From Pogonophryne albipinna (lineage: Eukaryota > Chordata > Actinopteri > Perciformes > Artedidraconidae), in the NCBI GenBank assembly GCA_028583405.1, contig CM053256.1:17460195-17524194 (forward strand): a DNA stretch of 64,000 nucleotides, written 5' to 3'. Each line of letters begins with the position of its first letter. The stretch's first letter is position 1. Shown here one piece after another: positions 1 through 12,560 of this stretch. The notes under the pieces are model-generated. The model did no database searches. It was not told where the DNA came from and saw only the letters and a list, made by a program, of their open reading frames with translations. A program made the position numbers and the translations under genes.

Positions 1-1063
1 GTAATGAGATGTTAATTACCATTGGACCTTTTTTTAATTTAATACAACATCTTGCTGCCGTATACACTCACAAGTTGTTTTTACTAATACTATCAGTATA
101 CTAATATATTACATAAACAGTAGGAAATTAATCAGACTTATTTAAAACCACAACTATATGTGTGTGACTCAAGTCACAGTACAGGGAGTTTGGTGGTATC
201 AAGATGGACTAGATACTACAAAAAGAAATCATGGGATTTGTTATAATAACAATAATAAAGAATAAGTCCAGCCCTGACTATGTTCTGTGTTGTTCAACAT
301 CAAAGAAGTTTGAGAAGTCTCTATATCTGTCAAACATTACATTGTGTTAGAAGTTGACAGTTTCTTTCAAGGCAGCAGCACTGCTCCATTTTCATACTAA
401 GACATTTTAAATGTCAGTGCAGATGCTTTAATGATAAAACTATTCTCCCCTCTGCTCATGCTATTTAAGGCAGAAAGGACATCATCTTAACGTCTTACAA
501 TCTCAAATGTTCCCCCGGCGCTGATAACATATAATGGTTTTTCACCTGCATTACAGCATGTACATATTTAATGGAGCCATCTGCTGTGCACTGCAGCTTA
601 TCTGCAGGGATTTCAATTGAATTCAAGGAATGCCTCTTGATATGTTAAGATGTGCAGAGGCAATAATAAATGGTGATTTATTCCAAGGAAGCATATAAAT
701 ATTTCCCATCTTGCAAAGTCTAAGTAATTATACTGGCTTTTCGTAGTTTTAAACCCACAGAGTTTTCTGGAAACTGCTGTGCTCAATGTTATTTAATGTT
801 TTGAAATGTACAAATTGAATTTAATGCATTAGCAGTGATGTTTCTTTTATGATGGGAATACACCAGTCATGAATTTATTATTAGAACTGGATTACTGACC
901 CACGGCGTCTAATTGAGAAATGTTTGTCTGGCACATACTCTGAAAAAGTTTCTTAGCTTCCTCTGTATCTGTAAATGTATTCATTTGAGTACATTTGCCT
1001 GCAGGAATACATTCAGTTGTGTAAGATAGGAAAATAGACTCACCGATGTGGTTCTCCCTGCAG
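1..1063 (+). other. adcy2: Intron upstream of last adcy2 coding exon (partial)
   Basis: AT-rich sequence ending in a pyrimidine-rich 3' splice site (ttctccctgcag at 1052-1063) next to the adcy2 exon. I see no other exon, RNA gene or recognisable transposon here. Confidence 0.6.
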
Positions 1064-1216
1064 GTGACGGAGGAGACGAGTCGCATCCTTCTGACCCTCG
1101 GTTACATGTGCTCTTGTAGAGGAATCATCAACGTCAAGGGAAAGGGAGAGCTCAAGACCTACTTTGTGCACACAGAGATGACCCGCTCACTGTCCCAAGG
1201 GAATGTGATGCCCTAA
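1064..1216 (+). CDS. adcy2: Adenylate cyclase type 2, last coding exon
   Basis: This exon encodes the final 50 residues of a membrane-bound adenylate cyclase, which makes cAMP from ATP under G-protein control. It begins VTEETSRILLTLGY directly after an AG acceptor, contains the conserved C2-domain end RGIINVKGKGELKTYFV, and stops at TAA 1214-1216 after SLSQGNVMP. The RSLSQ-N tail matches the ADCY2 C-terminus rather than ADCY4 or ADCY7, as I recall those families. The rest of the gene lies left of the window. Teleosts often have adcy2a and adcy2b, and I cannot say which this is. It is convergent with dnah5; both genes are on human 5p15, which supports the call. Confidence 0.88.
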   Translation: MTEETSRILLTLGYMCSCRGIINVKGKGELKTYFVHTEMTRSLSQGNVMP

Positions 1217-2450
1217 CACTTGTTCAGAATATGCTGAATTGACACTAAATGAACAGATAGAGGAGATTTGATCTTCTCAAAGCTGTTGCACAGTGGGAAA
1301 CACGAAGGAACCAGATCTGCGCTGTGAGGAGGAAAGGAATCGGATTTTAATGTTGCATTACAAGTTACGTTTGCCACAGCTGTAGTATACATTTAGTCAC
1401 TTACTGTATGTAACTAAGTGTAGCATGTACAGCAAAAAGGCAACCACCCATGAAATACATTGGAAGGTTGGATCCAGAAAAGCCAAAGTGGTCCTGAGAA
1501 TTATCTAAAAATGGTGTCCTATTCTGAATCAGTTGCGGGAGGCTTGCGCTAGTCACTTTGCCATAAAAGCCTCTTTTTCAGCCAGACACATCAAAAACAG
1601 AATTCATTAAGTGTTCACTTTCGGGACACAGTACATTTGGATGTTAAACAATGTACAGAAAGACCTCTTGAAGAGCATTTAAAAGACAAAAATGTCAGTG
1701 TGAACAATCATACAGGAGGGTTTAATGGATATAAAGCAGTTTGCGTGCCCACAGCTTAACCACCCCTTTCAAAAAGGGATACAAAAAGAGACGGATAGAA
1801 GATCTGATGTCAAGAGAAAAGCTAAGGACAAGTGTTACAAGGGAAAAGTGCAAGCTCTGAAGAGTGCAAGCTCTGTTGAAAAGGTGAATCTGGCTCTGTT
1901 TTAAAAAACACAGCCAGGCAGCAAGGAGACACACCCGTGTGTACATAACTCCATCAACCTTGTTACAAGCAAGAAGTCTTGGATGTATTTCACAGCCAGT
2001 CTATGAAAGTAAAAGCATATACAGAAAACGATGAATATATTGTGATATTCATGCATGGCCACGTTTCCTAGAAGTGTCTTTGCACTTTAATCATCTTGTA
2101 TTCATTGAAAGCTTACAACACTAACATATGCTAAGTCTTTATGGCCTAGGTCAGATGACTGGTGGAAATGTAAAAATCAGATGATTGTTTTTGTTCAGAA
2201 AGGCTGCAGGGATTTCAAGTTTAAAGTTCTGGTTATAGTAAAACTACTGGTCACAAAAGATGATTTTAGTGTAATGATTTTCATCCAGGGAACCTGGGCC
2301 TGAGCAGTGTACAAGGTAGCTTTAGAGTGAATATTGTACAGTGGTTTTGTTATAAAAGAAAATACAACCAAAAAAGTGTTTTTGATGTTTTGATGATGGC
2401 ATTGTTTTTTGTATAAACTTCATTAAAATTTGTATTTCAGTTCTATTGAG
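1217..2450 (+). other. adcy2: adcy2 3' untranslated region (end approximate)
   Basis: Non-coding sequence after the adcy2 stop. Candidate poly(A) signals on this strand are ATTAAA at 2422-2427, followed by T/GT-rich sequence, and overlapping AATAAA hexamers at 2530-2535 and 2534-2539. The real end therefore lies between about 2440 and 2560. No ORF here resembles a protein. Confidence 0.55.
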
Positions 2451-2897
2451 TGTTATTATTTGCCCGCCACGTTCAGGCGTATCACATGACATGATTTCAA
2501 TTGAATCTCAGTATAACATTATTGCTAGAAATAAATAAAACCCAGCAAACACATTAAAAGGTGTTAAAATAAGGACCACATTTGTAATGTAAACAGAAAG
2601 AAATGATATGATGCATTTCTTTTTTTATCTGTGTGACATAATTGCAAAGATGACCGAATAAAAACTAACTGTAATCTAACCTGATCTAGATGATTCATGC
2701 AAGTAGTACGAGGTACACCAGAGCAACATTTACATAAAGACCAAACTCCAGAAATACTGAAATGACACAACAGTCTGAGTAATCCAGATATGTATAGCTG
2801 ATCTTCAGTCCTCATTCAATAGCTTTCTTTGTCCCCGTTGTCTTTAGGCGAAAAAATACAAAACTAGAGTGAGGATTCAAATGTAGCAGTTGTGTTT

Positions 2898-3205
2898 TTT
2901 ATTTGTTTAGATTACTGTAAAATGTACTGAAAGGTATTGCTGTTGTTCTAAAAGATTCTTTCTTCATGGATAATTCAATAGCTTTATTTCCATTGTCTGA
3001 AAGCACATGTTTTACCATTGGTCACAATTTACCACTTTGTGGAAAAAAGTAAGAAGATTACTAAATCTTACAAAAAACAAAATACTTATATAGGGGTAGA
3101 AATGCTAACAGCTGTCTATCCAGTAGACTTTAGGACAATGGGAACTTGACTGATAGGAAGTTAATAATGTCTAACCTACAAGATTAGTGTTTCCACATGA
3201 AGCCA
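2898..3205 (-). other. dnah5: dnah5 3' untranslated region with candidate poly(A) signals
   Basis: Sequence downstream of the dnah5 stop codon. Minus-strand AATAAA hexamers are seen at 2983-2988 and 2898-2903, giving a short 3'UTR of about 200-320 nt. The end is inferred from the hexamers only. Confidence 0.5.
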
Positions 3206-3357
3206 TCATTTGACATCACAGAGGAGTGCAACACCCCGCAGGATCCAGTATTCTGGAGGAAGTAATGTCTTCAGATCTACAGCTGCAATGTAATTCATGT
3301 CAGTCCTTACTGGCTTCTTGTAGATTGGACAAGAGTAGAGACGGGGGTCCTTCACAC
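3206..3357 (-). CDS. dnah5: dnah5 last exon (C-terminus and stop)
   Basis: Acceptor TTGCAG precedes the exon. With one base from the previous exon it reads [20 protein letters not shown] and ends GVALLCDVK with stop TGA at 3206-3208. This is the conserved C-terminal beta-barrel end of outer-arm dynein heavy chains. Confidence 0.93.
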
Positions 3358-4343
3358 CTGCAACAAAGAATAACAACAAACAAATGTCACTTGATACCCA
3401 ACAATACACAGCAAATTAAACTTTTTTGATAATAGTTGAAAACAGAGCAACAGCAGGCAAAATCATCTCGTAATTAAGGTCCTAATTATACTTCTTATAC
3501 CTAGAGATATGAAAATTAAAATCAGTGAGGAGATGCCATTAGGACACACAGCTGCGTTCAACAAAACAAAGTAGGAACAAATCAGGCGAATAACTCAGAT
3601 TAAGTGAACATGTGGTTATTTCCTACTACTCCCACAGCCCCACTGCATTGTTCTCGGGATTATAGGCAAACATGTCGAGTGTGGAGTCCTACTTGAGTGT
3701 ACTACGACTCCAGACCCCAAACAATCCTTTTCACGAGCACACAAACAGCCTATTCTCCAGAGGTGATACACAGGATATTATCTCTTTTAAGGGAGAGGGT
3801 CACAATTAAGTAGAGGGGTTTTCAAGACTCACACATGCATGTCACACATACTCATAGATGCTCTTGCAACCACTTGACTGCAGAAAACATCCCTCTCCTG
3901 TCTCCTTTGCATTAGCGCCTCTCACACACACAAACACACTCCATCCCAACAGCCAGCCTTCTTGTGGGAAAAGCAGGGAGGGTAAAGGGTGTAAACAAAC
4001 AACATTAAGTGTGTCATTGGATCATTAATTCATTTTCCCAGACAGCCTCTCTCTGCTGACAGCCTGAATATAGTCTGGTTTTATCCAGAACAAACACTGT
4101 GCAAAATACTGCTGCTAATCTATTCCCAGACAAAATAAATAGCACTTAGTCTGCTTGACATTTAAATGTTACATCACTCCATCCTGGATGGAGGAGAGAA
4201 AAGGGATAGACTCGGATAGACTCAGACTGACAAGGACTTGAAGGACTGAGCCTGTAAAAAAAGACAGGATTAAGGCTCTAGCATAGTCAGATTAAGTTTC
4301 AATTCAGACACATCGTCAATTTTGCAAACAAACTCAATCTCAC
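3358..4343. other. dnah5 last intron, no feature seen
   Basis: Intron with GT donor at 4342-4343 and AG acceptor at 3358-3359 (read on the - strand). It contains simple A- and CA-rich stretches but no gene or transposon end that I recognise. Confidence 0.6.
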
Positions 4344-4575
4344 CGTTATTCTCAGCGTACATCCTGATCACAGGCATCATCTCGAAAAGGACTTTGGGTT
4401 TGGAGTCGCTGAGCTTGCAGCTGCGGCGATCCCAGCCGGCTCCTTCCAGGTAGAGGCCGTAGACATACACTCCCTCTGCGGGGGGCTGGGTGATGTCATC
4501 CTTCATCCATCGGGTCGCCTCATTGCACAGCACCATGCGGTCCAGAGCCCAGCCCTTATTGGCCCGGGTGATCTC
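4344..4575 (-). CDS. dnah5: dnah5 exon, C-terminal domain
   Basis: Encodes [20 protein letters not shown] ... [18 protein letters not shown] ... [18 protein letters not shown], the C-terminal domain after AAA6. Flanked by acceptor CTGTAG and donor GTGAG; ends one base into a glycine codon. Confidence 0.93.
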
Positions 4576-5331
4576 CTACAGGTGCAGGAACAAATCCCCA
4601 GGTAAAGGCAGGGATGTGGGCAGTATAACACAGCAGATACTGGGAGTGACAGAGTTTACATTTGGCAACTCCTCCCCTCCCAAAGAAAAATATAGATTTT
4701 GAGAACAAGGCTGTACTAGAGGTAAATAAAGCAATGTATGGCAGGGATCTATACTCCATTCATGATGTTTGAGAGAAGCCAAAAGAAAGTAAATGAATAC
4801 CAAACTCCTCAAAAAGAGCAAAGGCACAATGTATAAATATTCATTTAATTATTCAGCACACTAGAATGCATTGAGTCTGAAAATAAGAAGATTAGATGCT
4901 TAGCCCTCGTAAAAAACAAGTCGGTAGTTTGAGTCCCATTACACACAGAATCAGAGCAGGCAGTTTGTGATTCCACCAGTCCAACAAACGCTGCCTTTGT
5001 GAGAAGGCAGTAAACAAGCCCGGGGAGAACTATATTTGGGAACTAACAAGTCCAACAAACCCCTGCTCAGTAAAATACTGACCTCTGAAACATCAAAATC
5101 TTCTCTGAGTATGCAACTGGGATTTTTCAAACTAAATAAAACTAGAATGCAGTCAGATGTAAAAAGCTGATTCAAAATTATTTCTAATTCATACAACTAT
5201 TTAAAGTTTCTAAATAAAACCGCACTCAGGCGCTGACAAATGCAGAAAGATTTAACACTCATTTGTGAAAAATATGTATTTATAAATGTTAAAAATGCAT
5301 TGAACTCCTTACATTCCTTTTGTATGAGGTG

Positions 5332-5700
5332 CAGTGTTGGGTGTAACGCGTTACAAAGTAGCAAAGTAACACGTTACTGTAATCACATTACATTTTTTCG
5401 GTAACGCAGTAATGTAACGCGTTACTGTTATAAATTCAGTAATCACACTACAGTTACTAACATTGCGCGAAAAAATGACTAGATTCTCCCTTTGACCGAT
5501 TAGACTCTAGTTAGTTACTACTACTACAGAAGTTTACAGTAACTTTGGATAATAACACGGCGGGTTTAATAAGCGGAGCCTCTCTTTTCCTCTCTCCCTG
5601 TCTCCCTGTCCTGACAGCCCGTCTGTGTCTCATGCAGCTCGCTGATCCAGTGAATGAGTCAACCAACACAACACTAAATAATAAACATATGTATAACTAG
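5332..5700. mobile_element. Truncated DNA transposon end (hAT-like)
   Basis: Begins with CAGTGTTGGGTGTAACGCG and carries repeated TAACGCGTTAC motifs, a signature I know from common teleost hAT-type repeats. No matching opposite end is visible before the next repeat near 5711, so it looks truncated. The right boundary is approximate. Confidence 0.5.
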
Positions 5701-5710
5701 TTTAGCTAGT

Positions 5711-5790
5711 TCCAGGGGTAGAATAGAATAGAATCGTTTAATGTCATTATACATGTACAATAGATAAGATTGATAAATGTGATAGGTCTA
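5711..5790 (-). repeat. LINE/SINE-type 3' tail fragment
   Basis: (AGAAT)n followed by CGTTTAATGTCATTATACA, which resembles the TTATTGTCATT tail of fish L2-like retroelements read from the other strand. The body is not recognisable. Confidence 0.35.
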
Positions 5791-6068
5791 ACTTTTAACA
5801 ATTTTAAATATTTCTTGTCACTAGAGGGATTTCTGCCGCAGGTTTATATTTTCGTAACATTTGCGCGACTTGTCCACATGCAAAAAAATAAAAATAACAA
5901 GAAAATGGGAAATGCTTTTTCTTAAATGCATATCACTTGTTTTTTGTAGTTGAATAGAAATGTATGTCCATTTTATTTATGTAACACAATATAACAAATC
6001 TATATATATTTGGGATTTTCTAACAAAATATAAAATACAAATACATAAACAACAGGGGCATGCCTTAA

Positions 6069-6450
6069 AGGTGGGGTAGGTAAGTTTGAGAAACCGGCTC
6101 GAGATACACTTTTTGTTATATTCCATGGAATGCTCTTAACATCTTGATAGCAATGAATATCTGAAGTGCTTTGATAAAAAATCCATTAAAAAATGTCATC
6201 TGTGGAAGCCGTAGTACTGTAAAAAGCACGACCAATCATTTTAGCCGGCCAGTCTAAAATAACTGGATGGCCTACCTGCCTGTCAGCCTTCCATCTGTGC
6301 ACAAACTTATCTCGTGCCCTCATTGGTCATGTGCGCGTTCGTGTGTGTTGGAGGAGGGGCTCTGTAAGGAAGTGGCAGATTTTTTCCGGCTGTGTATTTT
6401 CAAATTCTAGCGCACTCGAGCTGGTTTCTCCAAAATGACCTACTCTACCT
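6069..6450. mobile_element. TTAA-flanked MITE (piggyBac-like), family 1
   Basis: Terminal inverted repeats: left AGGTGGGGTAGGTAAGTTTG, right ending CAAAATGACCTACTCTACCT, which are imperfect reverse complements. The ends share CCGGCTCGAG / CTCGAGCTGG slightly further in. TTAA lies immediately outside both ends (6065-6068 and 6451-6454), the target duplication of piggyBac-type elements. 382 bp with no ORF, so non-autonomous. Confidence 0.72.
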
Positions 6451-6615
6451 TTAAGATCTTAAATATTGTTAAACATTCAGATTACATCCCTTTGTAATCT
6501 TCACTCCCCCCGCATTAATCAAAAGTGGGATTCACTAGAAGAAAAGATAAATGTGTTTCATCTGGCCTTCTCCCCAGCGCTGGGTAAGGAGGCATGTAGC
6601 CTGATGCCGTGTTAC

Positions 6616-6768
6616 CTGTCTCATGGCTGTCAGGAAGCCCTGTGGGTTGAAGAAGCCTGTCATCCAGAAGCAGTTGGGGCGCCCTTCAAATATCCAAGCC
6701 TGAAACTGCCGGTTCCGCTCAAGCAGCTCCGTAAACCAGAACCCCAGGGTGCTGGAGGCCCACGATGC
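6616..6768 (-). CDS. dnah5: dnah5 exon, C-terminal domain
   Basis: Encodes [20 protein letters not shown] ... [19 protein letters not shown] ... AMRQ. STLGFWF and the [15 protein letters not shown] block are hallmark dynein heavy-chain C-terminal motifs. Acceptor TTTTCAG, donor GTAACA. 51 codons, phase 0 at both ends. Confidence 0.93.
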
Positions 6769-6796
6769 CTGAAAAGCAGACAAACAACAACATGAT

Positions 6797-8187
6797 GTGG
6801 TGGTTGGTAGTACAGGAGCCCTACAGTGGACTGTGCCGTCTCCTTTCCTGTTCACCTTATACACCTCAGACTTTCAATACAACTCTGAGTCATGCCACCT
6901 GCTGAAGTTTTCAGATGACTCTGCAGTGGTAGGGTGCATAAGGGATGGACGGGAGGAGGAGCACAGAGCGCTGGTGGGTGATTTTGTGGAGTGGACTGGA
7001 AGAAATCATCTGCTTCTGAATGTGGCCAAGACCAGAGAGATGGTCATTGATTTCAGGAGGAAGAAGACGTCTCCACAGCCCCTGTGCATTCTGGGAGAGG
7101 ATGTGGCTGTTGTGGAGGACTACAAGTACCTGGGAGTGCACTTAGACAATGGACTGAACTGGAGGATCAACACTGACACTGTGTACAGGAAGGGGATGAG
7201 CAGACTCTATTTTCTGAGGAAGCTGAAATCCTTCAACGTATGCAGCAAGATGCTGGAGATCTTCTACCAGTCTGTTGTGGCCAGTGCACTCTTCTTTGCT
7301 GCGGTCTGCTGGGGGGGGGCAGCATCAGAGCCGGTGACACCAGCAGAATCAATAAACTAATCAGGAAAGCTGGGTCTGTCATCAGCATCAAGCTGGACCC
7401 CTTTGGAGCTGTGGTGGAGAGGAGGACACTGAACAGGCTGTTGTCCATCATGGATAACCCCACCCCCCCTGCAGCTGGACAGTCAACGGAGCTCCTTTTA
7501 CAACAGACTGCTGCAGCTCCGCTGCAACAAGGAACAGGAAAACATTCCTGCCCACTGCAATAACTCTGTACAACAAATCACCTCTGGCTGGAAGAGAACT
7601 TGTGGTGGAGCAGAGGCTCCATAGTTTCTATTGGAATAAAACCACATTGTACATTTTACATTTATATAATCCAGGGTTCATACACTTTTTCACCAATGAT
7701 TTTCAATGACTTCTCCATGACCTTTCATTTTACGTTTCATTACTTTACGATACAGTATTTATTATCATTATAGTATTACTATTTAGGCGATTAGATAAAA
7801 TGTAAATTATATTTGATGCAACTTTAGTTACATTTCCATGACTTTTCCAAAACTTTGGGAAAAATATTGTTTTCCATAACTTTTCCAGGGCCTGGAATTA
7901 GCATTTTGAATTTCCATGACTTTTCCAGGTTTTCAATGACCGTAAGAACCCTGATAATCTGTTCAATATTTAATATTTAGCATTAATATTCCTTCTGTCA
8001 TATATTTATGTATATATATATTTGTATATATAATACCTTGTTAAATTCAACATGTATATTTGATACTTTCTTGTTTATGTCTAGTCTTTGAATTGTTATT
8101 GTACAATGCCTTGTCTTTTTATGCTGCTGCAACACAAAGAATTTACCAAATTGGGATCAATAAAGTACCATCTTATCTTATCTTATG
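6797..8187 (+). mobile_element. L2/CR1-type LINE, 3' fragment with broken reverse transcriptase
   Basis: Lies in a dnah5 intron, antisense to the gene. It encodes the C-terminal part of a non-LTR reverse transcriptase: [11 protein letters not shown], the catalytic FSDD motif, and the region from KTREMVIDFRRKK to YKYLGVHLD. The frame is lost at a run of nine G at 7311-7319; the downstream reading (INKLIRKAGSV ... LDPFGAVVERRTLN) continues in the next frame to 7563. The 3' end has AATAAAGTACC followed by (ATCTT)n at about 8165-8187, a typical L2-like tail. A small hAT at 7672-7953 interrupts the 3'UTR. 5' truncated, inactive. Confidence 0.78.
7672..7953. mobile_element. Small non-autonomous hAT nested in the LINE 3'UTR
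   Basis: Starts CAGGGTTCATACAC and ends GTAAGAACCCTG, short inverted ends of hAT type. Internally it repeats 'CCATGACTTTTCCA' motifs in both orientations. The flanks share ataatc on both sides (7666-7671 and 7954-7959), a partial match to the expected 8-bp duplication. Confidence 0.62.
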
Positions 8188-9195
8188 AAGAAAACCTTAC
8201 AACGAAACACAGACAACTGTCTTCCAGACGGATCAGAGGAGAAGACAACAGGGAGACAAGAAGAACTGACTGTGAATCACCGCCTGGTGGAGTGAAAGAA
8301 AGAATTCAGCACAACACAATACAAGAGATTAGAATGCAACAAAGCAGTCAAGTATTAAAAGCAGATGGCAGTGCAGGTAGAAAAAACACTATATCTCATT
8401 CGAGAAGCCATTAATGTCTAAATTATTCTAATGATGTAACGTTTACCAGAGCATGACTTGAATGCCAACACTATGATTTCAATAAAAGATACGGGAAAAG
8501 TCAAATGTCTCTGTTGCTTTCTCTTCCTCCTCCTCTCTCAATATTAATATTCCTGGAATTGGGTGTACTTGTATGTTAGAAGAGTCACTTTCAATTATCA
8601 CTTAAATGGATTTGCGTGCTGTGGATACAAGAGTACAGAAACAAAAAGGTAAGGAGCATCTGTGTGGGCTACAGAGAGATTAGAGGTTGACTGATGATGA
8701 TGATGATGTGTTCCTTTTAAACAAGCAAGATATATCTGCTGTTATCGGAAACAAACAAACCTTTGATTTACATGAGAACAATAATAACGTAAGAGAAAAG
8801 TATACCAGCACTTAAAAACACATTGAAGATATTAATTGTAGCTTCCTTAAATGCCTCAAAGCTCCCTTAAGTGGCCTGTTAGTATTCTTTAATGAAAGCA
8901 AAAGGTGTTAATAGCTTTCAGTAGGATAATAAGATGATGGTGATTATGCCATTTGTGAAGAAGCTATTTTTAACTAAAAAGGTAACAAAAGAAACTCATG
9001 GTCAGAACAGGCTTCACAAGAAATAACGAGTGGGTTCTGCTTTTGTTGTGATGTGTTTGCATCCAAATCATTTTAAGTAAAATAAAAGACTTTCCATATA
9101 TCCAGTGTGAGAAAAGGAGAATGGCTGTGAGTAATATCAAGTTAAGGTTACAGTGGGTGCACATTTTTTAATTCAACACGTTTTCTTCAACCAAC

Positions 9196-9408
9196 CTTCT
9201 TCCAGCGGGCAGGAATGCGCGCATCATACATGCAATCCAGGGCGTCTCGCAGGTTCTCACTCATGATGATGGTACCATCGATAGCCAACTTGAGATCTGT
9301 AAGGGTGTTGCGGACCAGGACTATGACCCTCTGCATCCGATCGATCTCCTGACGCAGGAAGATGTTCATTGGCTGGAAAGGTCCCATCTTCAGAAGGCGC
9401 TCCCTCAC
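9196..9408 (-). CDS. dnah5: dnah5 exon, C-terminal domain
   Basis: Encodes [56 protein letters not shown] and [13 protein letters not shown]. The [13 protein letters not shown] and [12 protein letters not shown] blocks are conserved in dyneins. Acceptor TTTCCAG, donor GTTGGT; 71 codons, phase 0. Confidence 0.93.
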
Positions 9409-10298
9409 CTGGAAATGTTTGAATCAAATAAGAGTATAAAACTTTAATGAATCTCCTGAAGGATTTATATCCATGGAATGAAGACGCATGAGCCCACACA
9501 GGCTCGCTATGTCGATATAGAAAGACATGTTTACGAGCTGGAAATGTTCCTGGAATGATTACAACATCACAAACAACCTTCTAAAAAGATATTTGTTTGG
9601 TCCTTTTGCAGCTCTGTAAGTGTTGCATGAAGGTTTTATCTAGGATAATACCTACACACTTTTCAATGGTGTTCAGAAACAGAAAAGAACATGATAGACG
9701 GATTATATTAATTTGTTGAAGTGTCTTTATTAACAATGCAGCCCATGATAGATGTGCCTTTTATTTCTATGATGACATTATTGTATTTACCTCCATTTAT
9801 TTGTGCATTGTAAATCTCGTTATAAAATATTTTTTTGTGGGGACTATCCAGTTTTACTGCTTCCATAAACTGTAAAATCAGACAGATGGCCAGCAAATAG
9901 TTTGAAGTGAAAGTGGAGACAGGGTGTGGCGCGCATTGACACGTTTTCCATGACGTGCTTCGCACCAGTCACATTTTCACCTCACTTCTTCATAAGTGAC
10001 ATAAAAAGGAAAGATAACCCAGAATAAACAAAGCGATATTCACACCCCTCTATTTCTAGTCTACTTCTCCCTCCTGTCTATCACTGTCTCAAACATTAAC
10101 CGTCTATCACCGTCTCAAGCACACACACCCTTCCATCACCTCACCAACACACATCCCACCTCTCTGACTGCAGCACACCAGCCACTTTGAGAGCGCACAT
10201 GGTGAGTGGGGGAACATTGCATGATGCTTCACTCTTCCAAACACACAGTTCAAGGTGAACACATGCACATATATGCACAAATATATACGTAGGCTTAC

Positions 10299-10514
10299 TT
10301 CGAATGGTACGTAGTCAGGAGGCAGTTTCTCCAGCATGTCGTCAGCCAGCCTGGACACCACAGCCTCTCTGGTTTCCCCCCCGCCTGACGAGCTGTCTTT
10401 GGGTTGAATACTGAGGATGGTGTCCAGCACGTCCTTAGCCAGCTTACACTGGTAGGTTATGTCTGCGTTGGGGTGGAGACCGAACACCTCTGGAGTGTCA
10501 TAGGCTGGCAGAGA
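10299..10514 (-). CDS. dnah5: dnah5 exon, AAA6/C-terminal domain boundary
   Basis: Encodes [20 protein letters not shown], then [39 protein letters not shown] and [22 protein letters not shown] is diagnostic for axonemal heavy chains, and [11 protein letters not shown] favours DNAH5 over DNAH8. Acceptor TTTTGCAG; the donor GAA|GTAAGC has a weak -1 base. Confidence 0.93.
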
Positions 10515-12560
10515 CTGCAAAAGAGAAAGAGCAACTGTTATTGAACCAGAGGTCACTTCATCTCTCAGAACATTCGTAAAAATATAGTCAGAAAGAAATA
10601 GCCAAGAGGCTTTCTCTCTACTCTCACAACAAAGTGCTGTGAGTGAGCCTAAGTTCCCTCAGTGCCCCATGGAGCGGCATATCACCTCACACTGAGCTGG
10701 CAGAAACATCCTGGCAGAGCTTATGGGGGGAACTGTCTTTAACTATGTGGAATTTATTTGTGATGCCTTTTTTTAAGGTTGGTTAACTCTTTTTACCTCA
10801 GTATTATTACATATTTCCCTCATATTGTACTGCAGTTTTGGTCACCGCTTAGCCACTGATGGCCAGGGTAAAGTGTAGACAGCCAAGTGAGTCCTCTGAT
10901 ACACAAAGTGTCACCAGCTGCTTCTTTTCCCCCTCCAATGAAGCTCTTCACTGCCAGTGCGTAACATGTTGGAGATTTGTGACATCCCAATGCAGTGATA
11001 AGTTCAGCCCCCCCCTCTCACATTTCCAGCCAATTGCGCTCAGTGGGCATAAAACCAAGAAAAAGGTCCTACTTGACTGTGTTACTAATGTTTGGAGCTC
11101 TGCCACCTATGTGGTTGTATGAGATGTGTAAGATAATACACCTATATATTCATGGCTGATTATTTATTCACAAGGTCAGAGAGCTGCAAGAAATCACATA
11201 AAGCTGTTCAACAATATGTTTTTTAAACAGATGACCTCATAAGGGTGACACAGCTGTCATAGATGATATTTTAATTGAGGTGAAGTCTAGGCTTTTGGAT
11301 TCAAATCAGGGGCCCAAGATATTCTAATGAGGATATTTGATTTTTTATAGTGACTCAAGAAGTGAACTGATGTCAAATCAGGGGCAGGGAGGAGACGATA
11401 TTGCTTTAATTGCCGTTAGTGTCTCTCTCAATGATGGAAGGAAGCTGGAGCATCGAATACTACAGCGAGACAATTCAGACTATTGCATATAAAGTCCCTT
11501 AAGGTCCTTACACACCAAGCCGATTTTCGGCGTCGATAGATGTCGATAGATGTCATGCCGTCGATGAGCGTTGTGTCGCCCTACTCAGATTCAACCCAGT
11601 CTCACGGCATTTTGTGTTATAGTCACAATATTTAATCTATTGATTCGTGTTCACCAACATGATTTTCCCCTTTTTTTCCTGTCACACAGAACGATTTTAT
11701 AAGCAATGTATTTCTATTGGTAGTGTTTCTGCACCACGTCTTTTTGTCTGGTCAGGTCGTGGAAGACCGGAAGCTGTGTGGTTCATAAAAACATGTTCTT
11801 ACTCAATATCAAGCCACGATTATTATTATTATTTTTAAAGTATAATGTCGGACTTTTTTTGCCGTCCGCGAGAAAAAGAAATGGGGCTCAGAGCCTCAGA
11901 ATACTGAAATCTGTATTTTTTTATATTTTTTTGCTTCTAATTTGTTATTCTTTTCTAAATAACACACTGTTATTTACTCACCAATAACAAACAATTATCC
12001 TTGTTTTTATTTATTTGTTTAATTCTATAATCTCAGGCTTTTTTGGCATCCGTCAGGAACTGAATTTCCAAATAAAATAACCGGAAACAGATACACACCC
12101 ACTGAACTGATTACCCAAGATCCTCAGTTATGGTTTAAGCTCGGTGATTGGATTGTTTAGCCGCAATGCACGTTGGTATATGGTGTTAATGCGATATGAA
12201 ATCTGAAAAACATTGAAAAAAATAAAATAATAATACTTTAATCTGAGTGTGCTTGCTTTTCTCTTTGAAAGTCATCACATAACGGCATTGTAATACACGG
12301 TTCGGCTGCATTACATATTACAGATCTGCCGTAGTTATTTATTTATAGAGCCCTGATTAGAAGACCTTTGGACAAACTGGAAGAAATGCCGCCGAAACTG
12401 AATACGTGACGTGCATCATAAATATATCAGCAATTAAACAACAATCTTAGACTGTCGGGGGACACCTTACTTCTTCCTTCTGTCTGTCTGTACCTGTGTA
12501 CTCTCATTTTCCGAATAACCCAGCTTCCCCCAAATTTCTTTTTGGTGTCTATCTACGCCG

